Virus record (IMG/VR): IMGVR_UViG_3300030109_004105
Location: 1 to 28,683 of that record
Length of the DNA: 28,683 nt
Reading direction: 5' to 3' (one strand)
Origin: a virus
Below are positions 20,509-27,684 of the stretch, piece after piece. Position 1 is the stretch's first letter; each line of letters begins with the position of its first letter. The position numbers and the translations under genes were made by a program. Under the pieces are notes generated by a model. The model did not search any database and was not told where the DNA came from. It worked only from the letters and a program-made list of their open reading frames with translations.

Positions 20509-21843
20509 CTAATATTTACCAGCTTTAATATCAGAAGTTTTTGGATTTACATCAATATTGTCTTTAGGTTTCCCCGTTAATGTTTTACCATTAGGTTTAC
20601 GTTTTTCACCAACTTCCTTTGGCTCATTTTTACCCTTCCAATTTTTATCTACATAGTCATAAAATTCTTTTTCTTTATCGCCATCTAATTCACTAGGACT
20701 TTTTACACCAAACTTTTTCATTGCAGATTTAAAAAACTTTTGATATTCTGTTTCTTCTTGAAATTTAGTTAAGATATCAATATATTTTGATGGTGAAGTT
20801 ACTTGTTCTCTACGATTTTTGAAACCTACTTTGTAAAAATCGACTGGAGTAACAACTTCTCCACTTCTATGGTTAATATTACCTTTTGGTACAAATCTAT
20901 ATTCAAAGTCACTATTTCTTTTATCAGCAGATAATTTTTTAACCATTTTTTCTGCTTCTCTTTGATTATAGATTTTTCCTAAAGTTCTATCTCTTTCTAA
21001 TCTGTAAATACCATCTCGCCTTTTCTTATTTGTATAAACAACTTGGAATTGTGTTCCTTCACCAGCACGACCAATATATTTCGTTCCTTCATCAATTTCA
21101 ACTTCTTCTTTCTTAGTTGCCATCAACTTGTCGTGGTTGGCAATTGCATACTTTTCTGCATCTTCTCTATTGTCAAATTCTTTTGCAATAGTACCATCTG
21201 CATTATATACACAAAACTTGTCACCCTTTTTCTTAACATGGTCAGTTGGATTCATTTCTTGTAGGTCATTCTTATCTGGATTAATTGCATGTTCATGCAT
21301 TGAACTTGCAAGTATCTTTAGTGTAGAAACTGAAACGTCTTTCTCTAGTCCATGTTCAAACATAATATCATAATGTGTAACAGTACCATCTTCATCGAGT
21401 GTATGTTGTTCTTTTAATGGATTTCCTTTACCCCATTCTGCATGTTCTACTTTAGTAGCACAATCGTGTTTTACTTTCATCCCCTTAGCTTTACCTATTG
21501 CTTTTTGCAACTGTTTAGAAGTAACTTCTTCTCTAGTATGTGGAAACTTTCCAGCAACTGTTATACGAAGTTTTTTAAGTTCTTTAACAATCTCATCAGT
21601 TTCAACTTTATGTGGAGAATCTGCATTAGACATTACATAACTTTGAATATCGTTTAAAGTAAGAAACTTTTTCTTTGTTAATTGTTGTTGGAATTCTTTT
21701 TTAATATCTTTCGCAAGTAGTTTATAGTTAGTAACAACTTCATCAAGTTGTTCTTCTTTACTATCTGGATTCCAAATTTGTTCAACAGCATCTTCCAATG
21801 TTCCCTTTTCTATTTTTTTAAAGTAATCATTTTGTTTTTTCAT
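20509..21843 (-). CDS. Large virion-region protein with the LEDAV-type N-terminal tag
   Basis: A 444-residue hydrophilic protein. The start DYFKKIEKGTLEDAVEQIWN, then a KEEQLDEV segment, is paralogous to the starts of the two genes upstream. The middle has WGKGNPLKEQHTLDEDGTV and FCVYNADGTIAKEFDNREDA, small beta-type units. The C-terminal third has EYQKFFKSAMKKFGVKSPSE, a motif I recall from T4-like marine-phage structural proteins. L-x-E sites that a gp21-like head protease could cut are frequent. I infer an internal-head or scaffold-type protein; no enzyme motif is seen. GAGG lies upstream of the ATG. Confidence 0.75.
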   Translation of the reverse strand: MKKQNDYFKKIEKGTLEDAVEQIWNPDSKEEQLDEVVTNYKLLAKDIKKEFQQQLTKKKFLTLNDIQSYVMSNADSPHKVETDEIVKELKKLRITVAGKFPHTREEVTSKQLQKAIGKAKGMKVKHDCATKVEHAEWGKGNPLKEQHTLDEDGTVTHYDIMFEHGLEKDVSVSTLKILASSMHEHAINPDKNDLQEMNPTDHVKKKGDKFCVYNADGTIAKEFDNREDAEKYAIANHDKLMATKKEEVEIDEGTKYIGRAGEGTQFQVVYTNKKRRDGIYRLERDRTLGKIYNQREAEKMVKKLSADKRNSDFEYRFVPKGNINHRSGEVVTPVDFYKVGFKNRREQVTSPSKYIDILTKFQEETEYQKFFKSAMKKFGVKSPSELDGDKEKEFYDYVDKNWKGKNEPKEVGEKRKPNGKTLTGKPKDNIDVNPKTSDIKAGKY

Positions 21844-21874
21844 TGTTTTCTTCCTCTATAATCCTATTCTTCTG

Positions 21875-22321
21875 TTATGTTGTTTTCCCTTTTGCACTAA
21901 TGTAGTCAGCCATACCATCTAATTTATTTACCGCTGTTGCAACTTTGTTTGTCCACCAAGTAGGAAGGTCATCTTCATCATTTAGTTTTGCTAATTCTGT
22001 ATTCATCTTTTGTAAAGCTTCCATAGCAATCTGTACTTGTGTTTTCATAGATGCCACATCAGTATGACCTGATTCTTGCATATCTACTTCTTCCATAATA
22101 TAAGCATCAACTCCTGCTGTGTTTTTAAGTCTTTTCATCTGTGCAAACTTTTTTGCAGCTTCATATGAACTTTTTGCTTTTATAATTTCTTTACCTTTTT
22201 TAATATGAACTACTGTGTATGTATTTTGTTTTTCATCAAGTTCTACTTCTTCAAATTTAACAACTTCCAAAACTGCATCTTCTAACGAATTCTTTTTGGT
22301 ATCTAAATATTTTTTTCCCAT
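21875..22321 (-). CDS. Virion-region paralogue, 148 residues
   Basis: Begins MGKKYLDTKKNSLEDAVLEV and continues to FEEVELDEKQN. The first 13 residues are identical to those of the 121-residue gene just upstream. Then come a YTVVHIKKGKEIIKAKSSYE beta-alpha unit and a helical end (VQIAMEALQKMNTELAKLND, KVATAVNKLDGMADYISAKG). VELDE could be a head-protease cleavage site. Start and stop overlap the upstream gene (TAATG at 22321). It is probably an internal-head protein whose tag is shared with its neighbours. Confidence 0.78.
   Translation of the reverse strand: MGKKYLDTKKNSLEDAVLEVVKFEEVELDEKQNTYTVVHIKKGKEIIKAKSSYEAAKKFAQMKRLKNTAGVDAYIMEEVDMQESGHTDVASMKTQVQIAMEALQKMNTELAKLNDEDDLPTWWTNKVATAVNKLDGMADYISAKGKTT
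22275..22321 (-). repeat. 47-bp repeat encoding the shared N-terminal tag (copy 1)
   Basis: The first 47 bases of the 148-residue gene match 22640-22686, the start of the 121-residue gene, at 44 positions. The repeat includes the start codon and encodes M-G-K-K-Y-L-D-T-K-K-N-S-L-E and the next residue. Confidence 0.85.
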
Positions 22322-22686
22322 TATTGTGGCCCTATATACCTTAATTTAAATTTAAATCTTCCTTTCTTCAAGAAATTTTCAACATCTCTTTTAGTCTTCA
22401 TCTTAATTCGTGGATGTATCTCATCAATATTTAAAATGCTTAACTCATCTCCATACATATCCCTATCAAAATCATACTCTGCTCCACCACCACCACCGTA
22501 ACCTGGTGGTCTAATGCCATTTTTATCAAGATAGTTTCTTGCTTTCTTAAACTCAGACATCTTATCAAAATCTAATACAACATATTCTAAATCATCTGGT
22601 GCTTCTGTAATTGTATCTCCATTCCAAATTTTTTGAACAGCCTCTTCTAAAGAATTCTTTTTTGTATCTAAATATTTTTTTCCCAT
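22321..22686 (-). CDS. Virion-region paralogue, 121 residues, one-domain form
   Basis: Begins MGKKYLDTKKNSLEEAVQKI, the tag shared with its neighbours. A single domain of about 88 residues (31-118) follows, with FDKMSEFKKARNYLDKNGI, a glycine run, SILNIDEIHPRIK and VENFLKKGRFKFKLRYI. The same domain occurs inside the 660-residue protein encoded upstream (its residues about 205-292). A free copy with its own tag thus sits beside an embedded one. No enzymatic motif is evident. The stop overlaps the next start, and the 660-residue gene ends 1 base before this ATG. Confidence 0.78.
   Translation of the reverse strand: MGKKYLDTKKNSLEEAVQKIWNGDTITEAPDDLEYVVLDFDKMSEFKKARNYLDKNGIRPPGYGGGGGAEYDFDRDMYGDELSILNIDEIHPRIKMKTKRDVENFLKKGRFKFKLRYIGPQ
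22640..22686 (-). repeat. 47-bp repeat encoding the shared N-terminal tag (copy 2)
   Basis: The start of the 121-residue gene; 44 of 47 bases match 22275-22321. High identity at DNA level, while the gene bodies differ, suggests recent duplication or gene conversion limited to the tag. Confidence 0.85.
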
Positions 22687-22687
22687 C

Positions 22688-24670
22688 TTATTTTTCTTCC
22701 TCTAAATTACTCATTCTTAAATAATTTTGACGATATGAATCAATATATGCTATTCCTTTTTTCGTACCTAATTTTTTAATTATGTTATCTAATTTATCAA
22801 CTGCTTTTTTATCTTTATTTTTTAGAAAATGAAAGAAACCTTGAACAGTTTTTTCTTTTTTTCTTTTATCTGTAATATCAGCAACAAATGGATAATGTTT
22901 TTTTACAATAGCAAGTCTTTCTGCATCAGTTTTTGCAACAACATCTGAAATTTTACTTCTTTCATCAATATGTTCTTCTTTTTGAAGAAGATTTTTTGCT
23001 TTGTTTTTATCATAATATTTAAATGTAAATATTTTACCTTTAAATTGTCTATCTAAACCCTGTACCTTATAACCTTTATTATCCATTTTTATAATCTTAC
23101 CTAAAAACTTATCACCTCTTTTGGGTTCGTAAAAATCTAATTCCTGTCCTACTTTAGCTCGTTGTTTTGTTTCTGTACCCATACCCTTAGTAGCAAGTGT
23201 TCTAAAGTTTTCACCAAGTTCATCTTCATCAAGTGCTTTTTGCAAGTCTTTAGATTGTCCAGCGTGTGCTTGACTTGCTTTCTTTAATTTACCTATAACT
23301 TTTTTAATAATAGTTTCATCATCTTTATCTAATTTTTCATCAAGTTTAACTTCTTCATTTATATCAGTTCTACCAAATCCAAGTTTAGGGTCGCCTTTAG
23401 TCATTGATGTTAAGTGGTTTATCATATACTTTTGAACTTCATCTTCAATACCGACATCTTTTGCTTTAGTTATAATCTTATCATATAGTATTTCTGCTTT
23501 CTTTTTCTGTTCTTCACTTGCACTACCAGAGTTCATTGCATCTTTTTCCATTTTAAAGAATACATCTTGCATTTTAGCAAGTTCCTCTGCGCCATCTTTA
23601 TCTGCGTATTTTTTCATTACTTCTTGTGCAGAGCCACACATGTGAAAAAACTTAGTTGTGTAATTACCTACAGTAATTTCATGTTTTGGTTGTTCATCAA
23701 GTTCAACTTCTTCTTTTTTCTTTTTGCCTTTTTCTTTGTAACCACTAGCAAATGCAGCTCTTCTTTGAGCATCTGAAGCAAAACCTTCATTACGAATATA
23801 ATTTAATTCATATTTAAATCTTCCTTTCTTCAAGAAACTATCTACACCTCTTTTAGAATTAATGCTAGGTGAAAGTTCATCAAGATTAAAAATGGTTATC
23901 TCATCTTTAAATTTATTAAAATCAAAAGCAGGCTCCATTTCATTACCACGATAACCTTGCGAAAGACCTTGACTTTCAAAATACTTTACTGCTTTCTTAA
24001 ACTCAGACGTACTATTAAAACTTAATTTTGGAAGTACATAGTCAAGATAAGCTTCTGTAACTTCTTTTTTAGTATCTTTGTTCAACATTATTTGTTGGAC
24101 ACTACGTATTAATGTTTCTTCTTTTTTATCTTTAGAATTTTTCATATCTTCTTTTTTATCTTTTGCTTTTAGATAAGCAGCTATCGCCATCTCCTTGCGT
24201 TTTTCTTTTGATAGTCCATCAAATTGTGGATTAGTAGATTTTTGAAAATCATCAATATATTTTTTTACATCATGTTTTTCTGGGTCGAGTGGTTCTTGAA
24301 TAACTACCGCTTCCATTGCAACTGGTTTTCCTTTTCTAATAAAAGAAAGTAAATCTTTATAAGACTTAGAAATCGTATTTTGATAATCACCTTTTTGTTG
24401 AGATGTTTTATGTTTATCATAGAGTGCAATTGCTGCCTTCGCAATTTTATCTGGAACTCTTGCTGTTTTCTTATCTCCAAATTCTACTTTGAATGAATTA
24501 CCCAAACCAATTTGTTTTTTAAGTTGTATCATTATGTTTTTATCTGCACTTGCAATATCTTTTGCAGTTGCAACATCATCAACGTCAGCAGGGTCGACAT
24601 CTTTAACATCTTTATATTTTGTCTTTAAATATTTCGACAGATTCATACGTTCTAATTTATTTTTTTCCAT
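22688..24670 (-). CDS. Large modular virion-region protein
   Basis: A 660-residue hydrophilic, charge-rich protein. Near the start are ERMNLSKYLKTKYKDVKDVD and a helical region. Residues about 130-175 hold YIDDFQKSTNPQFDGLSKEK and then MAIAAYLKAKDKK, a motif I recall from T4-like marine-phage structural proteins. Residues about 205-292 are a paralogue of the 121-residue protein. Later come a TTKFFHMCGSAQEVMKKY helical unit and an SH3-like YEPKRGDKFLGKIIKMDNKG (about 515-555). VELDE and VKLDE recur as likely head-protease sites. This looks like a polyprotein-like internal or scaffold protein; the function is inferred. Confidence 0.75.
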   Translation of the reverse strand: MEKNKLERMNLSKYLKTKYKDVKDVDPADVDDVATAKDIASADKNIMIQLKKQIGLGNSFKVEFGDKKTARVPDKIAKAAIALYDKHKTSQQKGDYQNTISKSYKDLLSFIRKGKPVAMEAVVIQEPLDPEKHDVKKYIDDFQKSTNPQFDGLSKEKRKEMAIAAYLKAKDKKEDMKNSKDKKEETLIRSVQQIMLNKDTKKEVTEAYLDYVLPKLSFNSTSEFKKAVKYFESQGLSQGYRGNEMEPAFDFNKFKDEITIFNLDELSPSINSKRGVDSFLKKGRFKYELNYIRNEGFASDAQRRAAFASGYKEKGKKKKEEVELDEQPKHEITVGNYTTKFFHMCGSAQEVMKKYADKDGAEELAKMQDVFFKMEKDAMNSGSASEEQKKKAEILYDKIITKAKDVGIEDEVQKYMINHLTSMTKGDPKLGFGRTDINEEVKLDEKLDKDDETIIKKVIGKLKKASQAHAGQSKDLQKALDEDELGENFRTLATKGMGTETKQRAKVGQELDFYEPKRGDKFLGKIIKMDNKGYKVQGLDRQFKGKIFTFKYYDKNKAKNLLQKEEHIDERSKISDVVAKTDAERLAIVKKHYPFVADITDKRKKEKTVQGFFHFLKNKDKKAVDKLDNIIKKLGTKKGIAYIDSYRQNYLRMSNLEEEK

Positions 24671-24680
24671 GTTTCCTGTC

Positions 24681-25187
24681 CTATGTTGATGTTAGTGGTC
24701 TTTTATCCCCTTGTGCTTTCTTAGCATCTTGAGCTAACTTCATTACTTCTCTTACTGTATATGATTTTGGATTTTGTATAGCATCTCTAAGTTGAGCTTG
24801 TGGCCACTTTTCTTCTTGAGCAACGATATCTAAAATAATTCGTGCTGACTTATCATCAAGAGTAAGTTTACCACCTTTAAATTCAATAACACCCTTACCA
24901 CCTTTAGTCCTAGCAATTTTGAATATTGCACTTGCTGTTTTATCCTTACTTACGATAGAATCATATCCTTGAAATTCATTAAGTTCTGTTTCTTCTTGTA
25001 CTGGTTTAATATTTCCTATAATCTCACGAACTCTACGTCTATCCATATCAGTAAGAATAACTATATCATCTTCGGTTAATCCATTTTCAGCATACTCAAC
25101 AATATCTCGTTCTTGTTGTTCTCGTATATCGTGGACAGTTCGGCCAAACTTTGTGTAAAAATCGTTATAAAATTTATTCATTTCCAT
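24681..25187 (-). CDS. Virion-region protein with helix-turn-helix-like start
   Basis: A 168-residue protein. Residues about 25-55 (VEYAENGLTEDDIVILTDMD, then RRRVREII) resemble a helix-turn-helix. ETELNEFQGYD follows, with L-N-E as a possible head-protease site. A second domain has IEFKGGKLTLDDKSARIILD and a helical end. The mix of a DNA-binding-like start and a cleavable linker next to internal-head-type genes suggests a DNA-associated virion protein, but no family is recognised. AAAGGA precedes the ATG at 25187. Confidence 0.72.
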   Translation of the reverse strand: MEMNKFYNDFYTKFGRTVHDIREQQERDIVEYAENGLTEDDIVILTDMDRRRVREIIGNIKPVQEETELNEFQGYDSIVSKDKTASAIFKIARTKGGKGVIEFKGGKLTLDDKSARIILDIVAQEEKWPQAQLRDAIQNPKSYTVREVMKLAQDAKKAQGDKRPLTST

Positions 25188-25209
25188 ATTTCCTTTCTTT
25201 ATATTTATC

Positions 25210-26031
25210 TTATTTGCTATTTAAAGTTTCAGTAATCATATGTTCTTGTAAGGTTTCCAACCAAACTTTTTTATATCCTTTCTTTTCAGTAAGAATAGTT
25301 ACATAATTTGTTCCACGTCTTAGTATTTCACCTAGTTTTGTCTTTTCTCCTACACGCAATATCTTTCCTGTAAGATATGCATCTCTAAATTGTTCATAAT
25401 CAGTCATTTCTCCTATCCATTGTTTTTCATCACGAATATTCATATGTTTTCTTACATCTTTAAATAATCTTTCTGCACCCTTAAATCCTTTTGGAAGTCC
25501 ACTTTTGAACGCACTTATATCTCCACTAGCGGCAGCACTTCTCATTTTTGAAGCAGACATTCCTGTTACACCCTCTGCATCGGGGTCTCTCTCGCCAGCA
25601 GATACAACACCTATACTTTCAAATTTATAATATCCATGTCGTTTTCCTTTAACACCATTATAAGTATCTAATAATTTTTGAAATTCTTTAATTCTATCAG
25701 AACCAGCAACCATTACTAGATTTTTATAACCTTCATCATACAACTTAGTTGCAATCGCCATTGCTGTAGTTGCATCTTGGTCTGCAATAATTTTTCTTGC
25801 ATGTTTCGGAAACATCTTTCTCATATATGCAATTTTAAGTGCATGTGGTAATGGGTCTTTTGTTGGGTTTTTTGTAAAAGATGGATAAATTCTATAATCA
25901 CTAGAACCAGCAACACTCGCAACTTTATTAATTAATTTTTCGTGACCAGTAGTAGGCGGATTGAATCTTCCAAACGCAAAAACAACTTTTTCTTTTGCTT
26001 CCGTTAAAACCTGTTTAAAACCTTTCATCAT
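25210..26031 (-). CDS. Cytidylyltransferase-fold nucleotidyltransferase with capsid-targeting-like start
   Basis: A 273-residue enzyme of the HIGH-motif nucleotidyltransferase family (NMNAT/RfaE/PPAT-type fold). FAFGRFNPPTTGHEKLI (18-34) carries the T-x-G-H form of the nucleotide-binding motif, and GMSASKMR (157-164) is the second signature (ISSTxxR type). VMVAGSDRIKEF lies between. The family transfers AMP or CMP to a phosphorylated acceptor; the substrate here is unknown. The C-terminal 80 residues are an extra domain. The start MKGFKQVLTEA (second ATG, 26028) closely resembles the T4 internal-protein targeting tag, so the enzyme may be packaged in the head. It follows the basic gene directly. 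Confidence 0.87.
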   Translation of the reverse strand: MMKGFKQVLTEAKEKVVFAFGRFNPPTTGHEKLINKVASVAGSSDYRIYPSFTKNPTKDPLPHALKIAYMRKMFPKHARKIIADQDATTAMAIATKLYDEGYKNLVMVAGSDRIKEFQKLLDTYNGVKGKRHGYYKFESIGVVSAGERDPDAEGVTGMSASKMRSAAASGDISAFKSGLPKGFKGAERLFKDVRKHMNIRDEKQWIGEMTDYEQFRDAYLTGKILRVGEKTKLGEILRRGTNYVTILTEKKGYKKVWLETLQEHMITETLNSK

Positions 26032-26442
26032 TTATTTGTTACCACCTGATTTTAATTTTCTAACTCTTTCTACTTCTTGTTTTCTCATTATTCTTACTAA
26101 CTTCTTTGCAATCTTTGGTATCATAGATGCTTTCTTTTGAAGTTGCATATCTATTTTCATCTTTGCTGAAATAGGCAGATTCTTATAATCTATGTTTCCA
26201 TAAAACTTTTTAATCATTACCATTTTAGCACGTTTCATTGCACGTTTCATAAGTTTATCACCTGTAGCAACTCTACGAAGTGATAGTTCTCTTTTCTTTT
26301 TAAACGCACCAGATTTTGAAAGTCGTTTCATTCTTATTGCAAGTTTTCTTCGTTGTGCAATATTTAATGGTTTTCTTTCTTCTAAATCATGCAAACCTTT
26401 TGATTTTTCTACATCTACTGTTATCTCTTTAAATGATTTCAT
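26032..26442 (-). CDS. Very basic internal-head-type protein
   Basis: A 136-residue protein dominated by R, K and M in helices (AQRRKLAIRMKRLSKSGAFK, KLMKRAMKRAKMVMIKKF), with a strong net positive charge. The start MKSFKEITVDVE resembles the capsid-targeting-like tags of neighbouring proteins. Charge and size recall DNA-binding internal proteins or a histone-like capsid component. No known fold motif is visible. It abuts both neighbours (stop followed at once by the next ATG), so coupled expression with the cytidylyltransferase and ligase-like genes is likely. Confidence 0.8.
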   Translation of the reverse strand: MKSFKEITVDVEKSKGLHDLEERKPLNIAQRRKLAIRMKRLSKSGAFKKKRELSLRRVATGDKLMKRAMKRAKMVMIKKFYGNIDYKNLPISAKMKIDMQLQKKASMIPKIAKKLVRIMRKQEVERVRKLKSGGNK

Positions 26443-27684
26443 TTACTTATCCCAATTTTTTATGGCAGTAAAGTTATTAAAACTAAACTCCATTCTATCT
26501 ACTAACTTGACTGCGTTTCCACTTATTCTATCTATAGCAACATAACCTTCAGGATTCGTTACTTTAAATCCATCAGATGTTTTAACAAATGTATCGGTCA
26601 ATTGTTTAATACTATTTAGTTTTTTAACTATCAAAATCTTTGCTTCAACCAAATATTTCTGCATAGTAAACACTTGTATTAAAGTAGGTATTTGTTTTTT
26701 AAACTCTCTAACATATTCTGTTTTTCTAGTTTCGTATTCCTGTTTCTTTGCTGGTGTTTTTATTTTTTTAGTTTCATCATCAAACTGGTCTTTCACATAC
26801 TGCAAATATCCTTGTGCATGTTTGCTTGGATTCGTTATAGGTACACCTTGTCTTACAAATTTGTTATTATATGTCTTAATAGTTACCTTTGCAAATTTTC
26901 CAGAAAGACTTTCCTGTAATTTTAAAAATCTATTTAATGTCGGCACATTAATTTTTTGAAATGCAACTCCTGTTTTTGATAATAATGATGTAACCGCTTC
27001 TGTTTCCTTTGCAGTAAATGTAGATTTACCAGATGTATCTTTATAACTTGCATCATCCATCCATACTTTTGAGGATTTAGTTAATGAATTTATATTGACA
27101 CCAAATGATGCTTTCATATCTTGAAGTTCTTTTCCAGTATAAGTGGTGTGCCACACAACACCTATGTTAGCACTCTTAATAGTTTTTCCTAAATCAGAAT
27201 CAACTGGAACTGCATAAACAATTGTGTTCGGTTGAAAAGTATAATACTTGACACCATCTATTGTATCATTTTCAACACTATCTTTTGTGAACATTAAATC
27301 GCCTTGCAATACTCCTTTGATTCCTAACTTAGAAAATTCTTTAAGAGCAACCTTTAACTTCGTACTTAAATCTCCAGATGTATCTGCATCAACATCTGCA
27401 TTTGTTTTATATAATTTTGGTGTTACATTGAACACAGATTTCTTTGCAACAAAAAATTTATTATCTGCTGGGTCGACACCAGCAAATACTGCTGGAGCAC
27501 CATCCCACTTAACTGTCATGTTAACAGAACTTCGAGAAGCACCAGATAACATATTACGAAGTGAACGAAGAAACTCTATAGAAGCTCTTCCACCCTTAAC
27601 ACCGAAATTAATTATTTCATCTTCGAGATGTTCGAGATGTAAATTCTTTCCTTGTTTATCCTCTGTTAAAAATTCTATTGTCAT
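26443..27684 (-). CDS. DUF6267-like protein with nucleotidyltransferase/ligase-type motifs
   Basis: A 413-residue protein of a family I recall as DUF6267 in T4-like marine phages. MTVKWDGAPAVFAG (56-69) contains K59-W-D-G62, which fits motif I (K-x-D-G) of covalent nucleotidyltransferases (DNA/RNA ligases, capping enzymes). FFVAKKSVFN (77-86) and VLQGDLMF (125-132) lie where motifs III and IV would be. YTFQPNTIVYAVPVD is a further strand region. It could therefore ligate or cap nucleic acid ends, by inference. The start MTIEFLTED is short and tag-like. It overlaps the upstream stop by one base (TAATG). Confidence 0.85.
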   Translation of the reverse strand: MTIEFLTEDKQGKNLHLEHLEDEIINFGVKGGRASIEFLRSLRNMLSGASRSSVNMTVKWDGAPAVFAGVDPADNKFFVAKKSVFNVTPKLYKTNADVDADTSGDLSTKLKVALKEFSKLGIKGVLQGDLMFTKDSVENDTIDGVKYYTFQPNTIVYAVPVDSDLGKTIKSANIGVVWHTTYTGKELQDMKASFGVNINSLTKSSKVWMDDASYKDTSGKSTFTAKETEAVTSLLSKTGVAFQKINVPTLNRFLKLQESLSGKFAKVTIKTYNNKFVRQGVPITNPSKHAQGYLQYVKDQFDDETKKIKTPAKKQEYETRKTEYVREFKKQIPTLIQVFTMQKYLVEAKILIVKKLNSIKQLTDTFVKTSDGFKVTNPEGYVAIDRISGNAVKLVDRMEFSFNNFTAIKNWDK

